NCBI GenBank assembly: GCA_964606895.1
Contig: CAZSHX010000007.1
Location: 1-64,000, forward strand
Reading direction: 5' to 3'
DNA: 64,000 nucleotides
Source of the DNA: CAZSHX01 sp964606895
GTDB lineage: Bacteria > Bacteroidota > Ignavibacteria > Kapaibacteriales > UBA2268
The notes under the pieces: model-generated
What the model was told of the DNA's origin: nothing
The model's database searches: none
The model's input: only the letters and a program-made list of their open reading frames with translations
In this document: piece after piece, positions 27,822 through 37,382 of the stretch
Layout of the letters: each line of letters opens with the position of its first letter
Numbering within the stretch: position 1 is the stretch's first letter
Translations under genes and position numbers: made by a program

Positions 27822-28598
27822 ATGTTTTTACGCAGATTAAGCGTTATCTTAATTATTCTTGGGCTGTCAATCACAGCGGCATATTCGCAGAATAAAGTTG
27901 AATTTAAAAGCAAAGCTGACAGCGTTTCATATAGTATCGGTTTTAACGTTGGGCAGAACCTTTTGAATCAATTTCAATCAGATACTATTCCTAATAACCC
28001 CGCATTAGTGATTGAAGGCGTTAAAGACGGCGTATTGAAACAAACCGCTAAATTATCTCAGGAACAAATGATGGGAATTATGATGGCTCTTCAGCAGGAC
28101 ATAATGGCTAAACGCGAAGTACAGAAAGCAGAAATGGAAAAACAAAGAAAAGTTTCCGGCGAAGCAAATAAGAAAAAAGGCGAAGATTTTCTTGCCGAAA
28201 ATAAGAAAAAAGCTGGAATTCAAACAACTGCTTCAGGTTTACAGTATAAAGTAACCGCTATGGGAACAGGTCCAAAACCAACAACTGCTAATGAAGTTAA
28301 AGTTCATTACAAAGGTATGCTGATTGACGGTAAAGTATTCGATAGTTCTTACGATCGCAAAGAACCTGTTACTTTCCCGGTAACCGGAGTTATCAAAGGT
28401 TGGACTGAAGTTCTTCAGCTTATGCCTGAAGGTTCAAAATGGACTGCATACATTCCTTCCGAAATAGCTTATGGCGAAAGGGGAGCCGGAAAAGATATCG
28501 GACCTAATGAAGTTCTTGTTTTCGATATTGAACTTCTCCAGGTGATTGACAAAGGAAACGAAGTGAAAACACCTGCAATGGAACCAAAGAAAAAATAA
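27822..28598 (+). CDS. Periplasmic FKBP-type peptidyl-prolyl isomerase
   Basis: A 258-residue protein. It has a signal peptide (MFLRRLSVILIILGL ... AAYSQ), an FKBP N-terminal dimerisation helix region (YSIGFNVGQNLLNQF ... EGVKDGVL) and a C-terminal FKBP domain from about residue 140 (VHYKGMLIDGKVFDSSYDR ... VTGVIKGWTEVLQLMPEGSKW ... IPSEIAYGERGAG). It resembles Mip/FkpA foldases that help proteins fold in the periplasm. A clear GGAGG site stands before the ATG. A strong terminator follows. Confidence 0.93.
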   Translation: MFLRRLSVILIILGLSITAAYSQNKVEFKSKADSVSYSIGFNVGQNLLNQFQSDTIPNNPALVIEGVKDGVLKQTAKLSQEQMMGIMMALQQDIMAKREVQKAEMEKQRKVSGEANKKKGEDFLAENKKKAGIQTTASGLQYKVTAMGTGPKPTTANEVKVHYKGMLIDGKVFDSSYDRKEPVTFPVTGVIKGWTEVLQLMPEGSKWTAYIPSEIAYGERGAGKDIGPNEVLVFDIELLQVIDKGNEVKTPAMEPKKK

Positions 28599-28667
28599 TC
28601 AAAAAATTCACCCGAAATCATAAATTAGAGATTTTGGATTATGAAAAAAAGATTTTAAGTATAAGAT

Positions 28668-28708
28668 AAATCGGCTGTTCTGAAAATGAACAGCCGATTT
28701 ATAATTTT
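28668..28708 (+). terminator. Terminator after the FKBP gene
   Basis: A 13-bp perfect stem (AAATCGGCTGTTC at 28668-28680 with its complement at 28688-28700) has a 7-nt loop, followed by ATAATTTT. Confidence 0.8.
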
Positions 28709-28804
28709 AAACCGGATTGTTTAACGCTCTGATTCAGTAAAGATAATACTATAGAGTTAATGAAGATATAGAATTATTGTTTTTCAAACTAAAATTTTGC
28801 ATTC

Positions 28805-29983
28805 ATGGAACTAACTGAGAATAAGAATACTTCCCAAAACATTTTCGACAGCTTAAGCATTTTAGTTTTATTAATGAGGTTTAAATGGCTGATTATGTTA
28901 TTTGTCATCGTAGTTACAGGCATAACAGCATATTTGGCATTTCAGATACCAAATCTATATACAGCAACCGTAAATGCCGTTCCTCCAAAGACTTCCGGTT
29001 CGGCTTTTGAAAGTATGATGGGCAATATTTCTTCTGCTCTGAAAGATTTTGGACTATCAAAAATTGGCGGTAAAAGTGAAGGTAGTTATTCATTTCTTGT
29101 TGTACTGGATAGTCGTACAGTTAAAGATAGCATTATCAAACAGTTCGACCTCTCAAAAGTTTATAACATACCCTCTTCAAAAATGTCTCTGGTAAGAAAA
29201 CAATTGGAAGATTATTTAAATATAACAGTTGAAATGGAAGGAAATTATACAATTTCTGTAACTGACCGGGATCCGAAACGAGCCGCAGATATTGCTAATG
29301 CTTACGTTAGTATTTCAAATGCTGTATCTCAAAAGATATTCCATAATGAATCACGAATTAATAAACAATATCTTGAAGACAGGCTTACAGGTATTAACAG
29401 AGCATTAACAGATATTTCAAATGCCCTACAACTTTATTCATCAAAAAATATGGTATTTTCGCCTCAAGATCAGGCAAAAAGTGTGACTACTGCCCTTGGA
29501 GAACTTCGTGCAGAAATAATGAAACAGGAAATTGCAGAACAAATGCTGATTAACAAATTTGGAGTAAATGACCCTTATACTCAGCAACAAAGATTTGTTA
29601 TTGAGGAATTAAAGAAGAAATTGTCTTCTGCAACCAAAGAACCCGGATTTGCCGGCAACTTCCCGCTTTCTGAGGCGGCTAAAGTAGGTATGGACTACAT
29701 GAAACTTTACACAGAGTTTGAAGCATATTCAAAAGTAAAAGCCTTTTTGCTCCCAATGCTCGAGGAAGCAAAGCTTAATGAATACAGAATGACCGAAACC
29801 ATTTTTATTATTGATAAAGCCATTCCTCCGGATAAAAAATCTGAACCTAAGAGATCAGTTATTTTATTGGGTGGTTTTTTGGGGTCTATTGCTTTTTCCC
29901 TGATTTTTGTGGTTCTAATGGATGCTTTGAAAACCTTGAGTAAGAACTACAGAATAAGAAAAGCAGAACTTTCAAAGAAATAA
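28805..29983 (+). CDS. Wzz/chain-length determinant family protein
   Basis: A 392-residue inner-membrane protein. TM1 lies at about residues 25-48 (WLIMLFVIVVTGITAYLAFQI), the periplasmic domain has the coiled-coil INKQYLEDRLTGINRALTDISNAL, and TM2 is at about 350-372 after IDKAIPPDKKSEPKRS, the proline-rich motif typical of Wzz/GumC proteins. It lacks a C-terminal tyrosine kinase. It regulates polymer length of O-antigen or exopolysaccharide, working with the Wzy-type polymerase; the next gene, one base away, is of that type. Confidence 0.85.
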   Translation: MELTENKNTSQNIFDSLSILVLLMRFKWLIMLFVIVVTGITAYLAFQIPNLYTATVNAVPPKTSGSAFESMMGNISSALKDFGLSKIGGKSEGSYSFLVVLDSRTVKDSIIKQFDLSKVYNIPSSKMSLVRKQLEDYLNITVEMEGNYTISVTDRDPKRAADIANAYVSISNAVSQKIFHNESRINKQYLEDRLTGINRALTDISNALQLYSSKNMVFSPQDQAKSVTTALGELRAEIMKQEIAEQMLINKFGVNDPYTQQQRFVIEELKKKLSSATKEPGFAGNFPLSEAAKVGMDYMKLYTEFEAYSKVKAFLLPMLEEAKLNEYRMTETIFIIDKAIPPDKKSEPKRSVILLGGFLGSIAFSLIFVVLMDALKTLSKNYRIRKAELSKK

Positions 29984-29984
29984 G

Positions 29985-31439
29985 ATGGTAATCAATAACG
30001 TAAATAGCATTTCTGCTTTCTTTTTTGAAAGAAATTTCAGATTGTTATCCATTCTATTTGTTTTATTTTTTCTTATTTCCACCGGAGTGTTTCTTTGGCT
30101 CGGCATTAATCAGAGTGCCGGTTTAATTGTATTAGGGATTATTATTGGTATTCCATTTTTGTATTTGTGTATAAAAATTCCAAAATTCTGGATCTTTTCT
30201 ATAGCGGCTACATCAGCCATTTTTTTTAAACAGGGCGGTGATGACATTAGTGCATTGGAAATCATTCAAGGTGGTTTTTTCTGTGGAAGTGTATTCTTTT
30301 GGATTTCTTGGATGATTTTTATTAAAAGAGAAAAAATCGTACGTAATTTTGCGGATTGGTCTATTTTATTTTTTTTCTTATTTCTTATACTTACTCTCCC
30401 TCTCTCAATGTTGAATGGTAACATCTTTATTAATTGGACAAGAGAATATATCCTTTTTTCCATAATTTTGCTTTATTTCCCTATTAGACATTACTTTGAT
30501 GATAAAAAAGATCTTATTATACTGCTTGTAATTTTTATGCTTTCAATTTCAGTTAGCGGCATTCAACAATTAATTTTCTACAAACAAAATGCTATAAAAG
30601 AGGCTGTCTATGCTTACCAGCTTGGTTCATCAGCAAGATTTAACCAATCAATTCTTTCGATGGCAGTTATTGGAGGATTTCTATTCTCACTTTTCCCAAA
30701 GAAATTGTGGCAAAAATTGTCAATTCTGATGTTTACTTGTCTTTCAACAGTTGCACTTATCGTAAGCTTTTCGAGAACATTCTGGATTATGGTTTTTTTT
30801 GCTATTGTTTTGTCCTGGTTCTACTTCCCAAAAGAATTCCGGTGGAGAGCTTTGGTCAACTCCGGGATTATTCTGATAACAATAACTATTGGTATATTAT
30901 TTGTTTTCAAAAATAATTCTCAATATGTTTTTAAAATTATTGAAAGAAGAATAAGCTCTGCAGGTTCCGGCACAAAAGATCTTTCAGTTAAAATGAGATT
31001 TAAAGAATATGAGTCTGTTTGGTCAAGTATTTCCAAATACCCGTTAGGAGGCACAGGACTTGGCACTGTTCATGAGTATATGCAACCGATTGATTTGGTA
31101 ACAATCAGAACATTAAATATTCACAACGGATATTTGTTTTTAATTTTCAGGCTTGGTTACCCTTTAGTGTTTTTCTTTGTATTCCCATTAATTTTTTACA
31201 TTTTCAAAGCGAATAAGCTTGCTTTAAAAACTAAAGATCCCTTTTATAAACTACTTTTGCTAATCTCTATGACATCATTACTTTTAATGATGGGAGCAAA
31301 TTTTCTTGCGATGGTATTTAATGCTCGAGATGGTATTTTCGTGATATTACTTTCTTTAGCATTTATTGGAATATGCGAAAAGAAGATTTTGAGCGGGAAT
31401 AATGAAAATACTGAAGTAATTTTGAAGGAAATATATTAA
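29985..31439 (+). CDS. O-antigen ligase/polymerase family membrane protein
   Basis: A polytopic membrane protein of 484 residues with about 12 hydrophobic segments. It carries the Wzy_C-type region IVSFSRTFWIMVFF, then the large loop with SVKMRFKEYESVWSSI, PLGGTGLGTVHEYM and NIHNGYLFLIFRLGYP; the latter His is the conserved ligase/polymerase residue. It starts one base after the Wzz gene, and the pair would polymerise or ligate a surface polysaccharide. No glycosyltransferase or flippase is seen in the window, so the rest of the pathway is elsewhere. Confidence 0.82.
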   Translation: MVINNVNSISAFFFERNFRLLSILFVLFFLISTGVFLWLGINQSAGLIVLGIIIGIPFLYLCIKIPKFWIFSIAATSAIFFKQGGDDISALEIIQGGFFCGSVFFWISWMIFIKREKIVRNFADWSILFFFLFLILTLPLSMLNGNIFINWTREYILFSIILLYFPIRHYFDDKKDLIILLVIFMLSISVSGIQQLIFYKQNAIKEAVYAYQLGSSARFNQSILSMAVIGGFLFSLFPKKLWQKLSILMFTCLSTVALIVSFSRTFWIMVFFAIVLSWFYFPKEFRWRALVNSGIILITITIGILFVFKNNSQYVFKIIERRISSAGSGTKDLSVKMRFKEYESVWSSISKYPLGGTGLGTVHEYMQPIDLVTIRTLNIHNGYLFLIFRLGYPLVFFFVFPLIFYIFKANKLALKTKDPFYKLLLLISMTSLLLMMGANFLAMVFNARDGIFVILLSLAFIGICEKKILSGNNENTEVILKEIY

Positions 31440-31525
31440 ATACAGATTTCTTTTTGTTGTTTGAATTTTTTTTTATAAATTATGTTTAGTTAAGACTAAA
31501 TTTTTATATTTTACTTGGAGGTTAT

Positions 31526-32656
31526 ATGCAAAGAATAAAATTACCAATTCTATTCTGCTTGGTTCTCTTCTGTATGGCATTTTTAAATCAAATAGATGTT
31601 AGAGCAGGAGAGCCGATTACTATTAGTAAGAATTTTACTTTATTCACATCCAAAAATATGCAGGGGTTTTTTAAACCGCTGTTTACTTCTATTGAGCAGA
31701 GTTTCAACTCAAATATTTATACCACGGCACAATATCCCCAAAAGTTTTACTTTGGACTGGATTTTTCTGCTATGGGTATGTTTATTCCTGATGGTCAGAG
31801 AAACTTTAATGCCGAGAGACCAGATATGTATGGCAGAACTGACATCGTTAAAACTGCCGAGGTTCGTGGAAGCGGGATATTGAGAGATGTTACCAATGAG
31901 AATCTTCAGCCAACCGTTTATGGTGGAACATCAACTGCGATATTTGCAGTACCACAAGTTTTAAACTCAAAGGATACAGTTTATAAATCAACAGCATTTG
32001 TTGATGGCAACAATATCTCATTTATGTCAGGAATACCCACAATCCAGTTGATTTTTGGTATTCCAACAAGAACTGAACTTAGATTCAGATTCTGGGGAGC
32101 CCCCGTCCAAGGCGAGTCCTTATGGTATTACGGCATTTTATTAAACCAGCAGTTAGACCACTTTTTCAAGCTGTTCCCGAAAGAATACAACATGGCTCTC
32201 GCTTTGAATGGCGGATATCATTCATTGTCAAGAGACCCGGGATTGAGTCTTTCCTCATGGAATGTTGGCTTGCATTTCAGCAAGATATGGGATTACGAAA
32301 AATCAGGAAAAATCACCGGATATTTTGGTTTCCAGCTTGAAAATATGAGTGGCACTTTTGAAGCAGTAAAAGATACTACGGGAATGACAGCTAAGGATTT
32401 TGTGGACAGCCCTTATGAAGAACTGAGAAATCCTAAAAAATATAAAACTCTCAAATTCGACATAGAAAGCTTGAATAAGTATAGAATAATGCTTGGTTTT
32501 TCATATAAAATTTCATTCCTGGAACTCCACGGAGATATTGCTTATGCTTCCCAGCCTATTCTTACTGCAGGACTTACATTCTGGCTTGGTAGTTTCGGCG
32601 GCAAAAGAGATATCGAACCCGGCGAGAGAATTGAAAAAATTGAAGAAGGTCGTTAA
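31526..32656 (+). CDS. Outer-membrane beta-barrel protein (DUF6588-like)
   Basis: A 376-residue protein with signal peptide ending near DVRAG. The mature part alternates aromatic and polar residues as barrels do (FYFGLDFSAMGMFIP, IQLIFGIPTRTELRFRFW, EYNMALALNGGYHSL, YRIMLGFSYKIS, ILTAGLTFWLG). The layout resembles the DUF6588 barrels of Bacteroidota, a recollection rather than a test. It has a good GGAGG site at 31515-31519. Position after the polysaccharide pair suggests a shared transcript, but no export role is shown. Confidence 0.65.
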   Translation: MQRIKLPILFCLVLFCMAFLNQIDVRAGEPITISKNFTLFTSKNMQGFFKPLFTSIEQSFNSNIYTTAQYPQKFYFGLDFSAMGMFIPDGQRNFNAERPDMYGRTDIVKTAEVRGSGILRDVTNENLQPTVYGGTSTAIFAVPQVLNSKDTVYKSTAFVDGNNISFMSGIPTIQLIFGIPTRTELRFRFWGAPVQGESLWYYGILLNQQLDHFFKLFPKEYNMALALNGGYHSLSRDPGLSLSSWNVGLHFSKIWDYEKSGKITGYFGFQLENMSGTFEAVKDTTGMTAKDFVDSPYEELRNPKKYKTLKFDIESLNKYRIMLGFSYKISFLELHGDIAYASQPILTAGLTFWLGSFGGKRDIEPGERIEKIEEGR

Positions 32657-32686
32657 TAATTTAAGAATTTAACTAAGGAAAATATA

Positions 32687-33373
32687 ATGAAAAAGAATTT
32701 CTCAATCAATACACTATTAGCTGTTTTTGCAGTTATCTTTCTTGCAGGTTGCTATTCTGATACTATTAACTCGCTAAAAACATTTAAATTTCAACTGCCA
32801 ATTGATTTCGACCAGACATATCATGACAGAACTGCTCCAGATACTTCAATTGATTTTACAAATCTTGAAAAATACAAAGATTTCCGCGACAACAAAGACA
32901 GAATTAAAAAAGCAGAAATACTATCATTCAATTATTGGATGGATACTTTGGTTGTAGGTGGAACCCCATTTAAACCTTATGACCCCGGCAATAAGTATTA
33001 CTTTGACTATACCAAGAATCAAGGAAACAATGTACTTGAGTTTACATTTATCAAATTCTATCTGGTTTTTGCCAAACCGGCATATCCATATAATAATGAT
33101 CCTTATGATTCCCGTAATTGGCAGTTAGATCCTCTTTCAGAGTGGCATTTGCTTGGTGAGTTTAAAAATGTCAATGTTGCAAATTATTTCAGAATGCCCC
33201 AGAATATTCTTCAGGTAGATGAAACAACAATGCAGGTTATTTCTGATGCAATTAAAGTGAGACCGCAGTTCTTTACAGTTACCGAATATAGTGCAACCAC
33301 CGGTGGTGAAAAGAAATTCGATTACATCCGGTCGGGACATAATATCATAATCCGCTTCGAAGTAGATTTATAA
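32687..33373 (+). CDS. Hypothetical lipoprotein after the OM barrel
   Basis: A 228-residue protein with a lipoprotein signal and lipobox LAGC at about residues 19-22. The mature part is Tyr/Asp-rich and beta-like (FKFQLPIDFDQTYHDRT; KAEILSFNYWMDTLVV; HNIIIRFEVDL). It follows the barrel gene by 30 nt and is closed by a strong terminator, so the two form an expression unit. It may be a partner lipoprotein of the barrel; I recognise no family. Confidence 0.65.
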   Translation: MKKNFSINTLLAVFAVIFLAGCYSDTINSLKTFKFQLPIDFDQTYHDRTAPDTSIDFTNLEKYKDFRDNKDRIKKAEILSFNYWMDTLVVGGTPFKPYDPGNKYYFDYTKNQGNNVLEFTFIKFYLVFAKPAYPYNNDPYDSRNWQLDPLSEWHLLGEFKNVNVANYFRMPQNILQVDETTMQVISDAIKVRPQFFTVTEYSATTGGEKKFDYIRSGHNIIIRFEVDL

Positions 33374-33391
33374 AGTCAATAAAATTGATTC

Positions 33392-33429
33392 AAAGCAGTC
33401 ATTAGCTATGTTGATGACTGCTTTTTTTT
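33392..33429 (+). terminator. Terminator after the lipoprotein gene
   Basis: An 11-bp stem AAAGCAGTCAT (33392-33402) with ATGACTGCTTT (33414-33424) is followed by a long T-run. It is a textbook Rho-independent terminator. Confidence 0.85.
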
Positions 33430-33442
33430 ATTTGGAAATACA

Positions 33443-34393
33443 ATGAATTTAAAATTTAGACTATGTACTATCGCTTTTTCTTTTCTCATTCTGGGAAATT
33501 TTTATGCATTTTCCCAAACTGACACAAACTCGACCTCAATCACAAGAAGCACAGATACTGTTTGCTTCAAGTATTCTTTCGAAAAAGGTGACACTTTAAC
33601 TTATTCTATTGTTTCTATGGACAGTATTGCTATTAATTTTGGTGCACCATTAATCAAATCAAGAAATGAACTTCTGATGGTTGTGTGCGATTCTGTCAGC
33701 ACCAGAGGCTCTTTCTTTCTTACTTTAGAATTGATTGATTATGTCGGTTTTGAGAATTATGGAGCAAGTTCGAACAAAGAAATTAAAGAAACACCTTGGA
33801 AGGGCAGAAGTGTTCAGATAGAGATTGATTCTCTCGGAAAGCGGCTTTCGTGGAGTGTTGATGATTCTACTAAAGGAGCGATGTCAACCGGAGGAGCATT
33901 TCAACCATACTTATTTTTCTGGTTCAAGGAATCCTGCAAGATTGTGGACGAAACGTGGATGGTTCAATCAATGGATGAATTGCCCGAAAATGGAATTCCG
34001 GTACCCGCCATGAACCAATCAACACTGTTCCGTGCAAGAAAAAACCTTGATACTTTGAATGAAAAATGTTCGAGTTTTGAATTTATTAAAACAGGACAGG
34101 GAAGTGTTCGAGTGAATGATGGAAAGACAAGTATGCTGGTTTCCTCAATAATAAATTCATTCGGAGTTTTGGACATCAGCATTGAAAAGAAAATTCCCGT
34201 TCATTTTTATTATACAGTCGAACAAAAACTTACCATACAAGTAGCACCCGATGATAAACAGCAAGGATGGCACTACATAACTTCCAACTTTACATTACAT
34301 CAGTTTAAGAAACTCGACATGGAAGCAGTTAAAAGGATGGAAGCGGAAAAAGCCCGAAAAGAATTGCTGAAAAAAGGAAAGAAGAAAAAATAA
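33443..34393 (+). CDS. Secreted hypothetical protein
   Basis: A 316-residue protein with a signal peptide ending near FYAFSQ. The mature part is a beta-rich domain (FKYSFEKGDTLTYSIVS near residue 45, LLMVVCDSV, SFFLTLELIDYV, VQIEIDSLGKRLSW) and a basic C-terminal tail of Lys/Arg. The pattern of YxxxKGDTLTY followed by SIDSLGKR-type strands recalls DUF6263-type proteins of Bacteroidota. Convergent with the cyclase gene, 16 nt away. Confidence 0.6.
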   Translation: MNLKFRLCTIAFSFLILGNFYAFSQTDTNSTSITRSTDTVCFKYSFEKGDTLTYSIVSMDSIAINFGAPLIKSRNELLMVVCDSVSTRGSFFLTLELIDYVGFENYGASSNKEIKETPWKGRSVQIEIDSLGKRLSWSVDDSTKGAMSTGGAFQPYLFFWFKESCKIVDETWMVQSMDELPENGIPVPAMNQSTLFRARKNLDTLNEKCSSFEFIKTGQGSVRVNDGKTSMLVSSIINSFGVLDISIEKKIPVHFYYTVEQKLTIQVAPDDKQQGWHYITSNFTLHQFKKLDMEAVKRMEAEKARKELLKKGKKKK

Positions 34394-34409
34394 GTATAAA
34401 TTTCATATT

Positions 34410-36506
34410 TTAACACTCAAGAAACCAAGTTTTCATTTTTCCTTTGCCTTTGATATCTATTTCTCCTCGTTCGATAAATCTTAGATTTTCTGATTTAGCA
34501 CAATAGATATTGCTCTCTTTAATTTTTTGCAGATTGCATTTATTCTTGAATCTATCTGTCACCTGAATTTTACCTACAACACCATTTTCCTCCATACGGC
34601 TTGCAGTATTAACAGTATCGCCCCACAAATCATAAATGAACTTTTGCTCGCCAATCACGCCGGCTACAACAGGTCCGCAATCTATACCGATTCTGAAACG
34701 GAAAACAAGACCAGATTCTGATTTATAGTCATTTACAGCCCTGATTGTTTCAAGTGCCATACTTGCAATTGCTTCAGCATGGTCTTCTCTGCTTTTCGGA
34801 ATACCTGAAGCCGCCATATAACAGTCTCCTATGGTTTTAATTTTTTCAACTCCATACTTCGCTGATATTTTGTCGTACAAAGTAAATATTTTATTTAATT
34901 CCACCACCATTAAATCTGCCGGTGAGCCTGCACTCATCAAAGTAAATTCGGAGATATCAATGAAAATCACGCTGGCTTCTTCGAAACTATCCGCGATTGT
35001 TGTTTCGCCTCCAATAAGCCTGTCAGCAATAGATTCAGGAAGTATATTCAACAGCAGATCATGTGATTTTTTCTGCTCTATTGAAACCTCAATATTTTTT
35101 TGAGAAAGCTCAAGATTACTTTTTTTCTTTACATTATAAAGATGATAAAGAACAAAGGCTAATATTCCAATAAGTATGAAACCGACAATGAAGGAAATTA
35201 GAAATGTTAGAAGAGTCCTTCTTTCGGAATTTAACTGTTCTTCCTTTATTTCATTTTCATATTTCATTTCACTTCTGCCCATATCCCTGGCTTTTTGCTG
35301 ATTTGTCATTGAATCTTTTGTTTCCACATAAAGAGTACTGAATTCATAAGCCGCTCGAAAATCATTTTTATCAGAATTGATTAGTGACAAATAATAATAG
35401 CCAAATTGCATCCAGTACCAATTATTTAATTTTTCAGACAATTTAACTCCTTCAGAAAAATATTTCTCAGCACTATCTAACTTGCAAATCTCATAGAATG
35501 CATCTCCGGTATAATATTCAGCTATTATTTTATCTTCATCATTACCAATTGATAGTGCAATTTCCAAAGCCTTTCTGCAATATTGAAAAGCCTCTTTGGT
35601 TTTTTTCAATTCGAGATATGCTTTGCCGATATTAGCATATAATGTTGCTTTCTTGGCTGTTTCTCTAATTTCAGAATATATTGCTACAGCCTTAAAGTAG
35701 TTATTTAAGGCTTCTTCAAATTTCAATTCATCTGCATAAATAATAGCAAGATTTGTCAAATATGCGGCTTGCTGACTTTTGTCTTTTATCTTATCCGCAA
35801 TTTCGATTGCTTTTTGGAAATAGGATTTTGCTGTTTTGGAATCATCCTGCCTTAGATAAACAAAACCAATATTATTATTAACCAACATTTTTCCGGTTTG
35901 ATAATTCATATTTTCTGAAATTGTCAATCCCTTATAAAGAAAGTCCATCGCCCGCGAAAATGCTCCTATATCAATATAAACATTAGAAATTCTGATTATT
36001 GAAAGTATTTCCTTCTGATATGCTTTTAACTCCGAATAATTATTCTGAGCAGACTTCAAATACATCAATGCATTATCTATATCTGAAATTTGATAGAAAT
36101 ATGAACCAACTTCAAGTTTTAGATCAGCAACCATAATTTTATCATTGGCTTTTTCGGCTGTGGCTACAGCTTTTTGGATATAATCAAAACCAATTTTTGG
36201 CTGTTTCTTGTAAATATTAGCAAATCCTATATGCATCAGTGAAAAAGCCTTTCCTTCTGTATAATTTATACTCTCGGCAATCTTCAAGGCTAACCGGGAA
36301 TAGCGGATTGATGAGTCAGGCATGATTTTAAACTTTGACTCAGCTGTCTGATTCAAGTATTTAACTTTATTAATATTCTCACTTAATTTTGAATTTTTTC
36401 CGGTTTGAGTTTCAGTATCGGCAAAGAGATATGGCATCTGAAATCCAAAAATCAGAAATAAAAAGACAAACAAGAACACCAGACTATTTTTAATGTTTTT
36501 AATCAT
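34410..36506 (-). CDS. TPR-containing class III adenylate cyclase
   Basis: A 698-residue inner-membrane protein. A signal-like hydrophobic N-terminus (VFLFVFLFLIFGF) leads to an extracytoplasmic array of TPR repeats (about 60-390), a TM segment (about 428-450, TFLISFIVGFILIGILAFVLY) and a cytosolic cyclase domain (about 490-690). Catalytic residues are present: metal Asp in FIDISEF and GDCYMA, adenine-specifying Lys in KIKTIGDC and Asp in YDLWGD, transition-state Asn/Arg in VNTASRM. It should make cAMP in response to an external or protein-protein signal. The gene is divergent from the three-paralogue cassette. Confidence 0.85.
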   Translation of the reverse strand: MIKNIKNSLVFLFVFLFLIFGFQMPYLFADTETQTGKNSKLSENINKVKYLNQTAESKFKIMPDSSIRYSRLALKIAESINYTEGKAFSLMHIGFANIYKKQPKIGFDYIQKAVATAEKANDKIMVADLKLEVGSYFYQISDIDNALMYLKSAQNNYSELKAYQKEILSIIRISNVYIDIGAFSRAMDFLYKGLTISENMNYQTGKMLVNNNIGFVYLRQDDSKTAKSYFQKAIEIADKIKDKSQQAAYLTNLAIIYADELKFEEALNNYFKAVAIYSEIRETAKKATLYANIGKAYLELKKTKEAFQYCRKALEIALSIGNDEDKIIAEYYTGDAFYEICKLDSAEKYFSEGVKLSEKLNNWYWMQFGYYYLSLINSDKNDFRAAYEFSTLYVETKDSMTNQQKARDMGRSEMKYENEIKEEQLNSERRTLLTFLISFIVGFILIGILAFVLYHLYNVKKKSNLELSQKNIEVSIEQKKSHDLLLNILPESIADRLIGGETTIADSFEEASVIFIDISEFTLMSAGSPADLMVVELNKIFTLYDKISAKYGVEKIKTIGDCYMAASGIPKSREDHAEAIASMALETIRAVNDYKSESGLVFRFRIGIDCGPVVAGVIGEQKFIYDLWGDTVNTASRMEENGVVGKIQVTDRFKNKCNLQKIKESNIYCAKSENLRFIERGEIDIKGKGKMKTWFLEC

Positions 36507-36729
36507 AAAAAATTATTTTTGAAACGGTTATATTATTTTTTCCAATATAAAAAAAAACTATTTTATTTCGCAATTTTTATTTATATTTATTAAATAAAAA
36601 TTTATAGATAGAAAAGAAGTTTTAGTTTAATAGATTTAAGTTCAATCGTGATTATTGATTAGATTTTGTTTTCAAATTCTTAGTTCGTAATAGTTTACAA
36701 CTTTTTTAAATTTTACAGTGAGGTTTGTT

Positions 36730-37338
36730 ATGGCAAGAAAGAGACTGCCAATGGGTATTCCTATCAAATCAGATGGCGGTGTTATCAGGTTAGTACCTGA
36801 TCAGACGACCGGAGATCATATAATTATCATTACTAACTCCAGGGAGTATCCTGTTCAGGTTACTTTGGATCAGTTTGAAAAATTCGATGTTGAGCCTTTT
36901 TCATTCGGCGGTGTAATTAAGTATTTCCGAAACGTCGGCGACCACGTTAGTGTTGAAATGACTCAACTTGATTATGAAGATCCTACTTCCGGCGGTGTTC
37001 ATGGTTTTGGGCAGGTTGGCGAGGCTGAGCTATTTTTGGATTTATCAAAATTAGCGGCAGGCGAAACTCAAGTGGTTGAATTACCGGGTCAGAATTATTA
37101 CCTTGTTGAATTTGATACCGTTACCAGACCGGGAATGATTAACTATGTTTTGGAAACTGAAATTTGTGATAATACAACAAAGGTAGAATTTCGTACTTTA
37201 AATATTGATTCACCTAAAAATATTGTCATTTATGCCGACATTGTAGAAACAGTATTTCTAATCCTTCAGAACATTACTCCTGAAGATTTCGATTATAAAG
37301 TTTACTCTTTAAAATCATTAACAGTTCATGCTGAATAG
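36730..37338 (+). CDS. Paralogue 1 of a three-gene family with RLPxG(V/I)PIKS motif
   Basis: A 202-residue protein of unknown family. It opens MARKRLPMGIPIKSDGG, then a beta-rich body (HIIIITNSREYPVQVTLD; FGQVGEAELFLDL; VFLILQNITPEDFDYKVYSL). The GTG at 36718 is in frame, but the ATG at 36730 gives an N-terminus equal in length and motif to the next two proteins. No signal peptide, TM segment, Cys cluster or catalytic motif is visible. It is the most diverged of the three, sharing the N-terminal motif, a central GQVG patch and the C-terminal 'L.N(I/L)(T/S)P' strand. Confidence 0.7.
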   Translation: MARKRLPMGIPIKSDGGVIRLVPDQTTGDHIIIITNSREYPVQVTLDQFEKFDVEPFSFGGVIKYFRNVGDHVSVEMTQLDYEDPTSGGVHGFGQVGEAELFLDLSKLAAGETQVVELPGQNYYLVEFDTVTRPGMINYVLETEICDNTTKVEFRTLNIDSPKNIVIYADIVETVFLILQNITPEDFDYKVYSLKSLTVHAE

Positions 37339-37382
37339 GGTTTAATTTGAATGATTTTTTTTATTTTTTTTAAAGGAAATAT

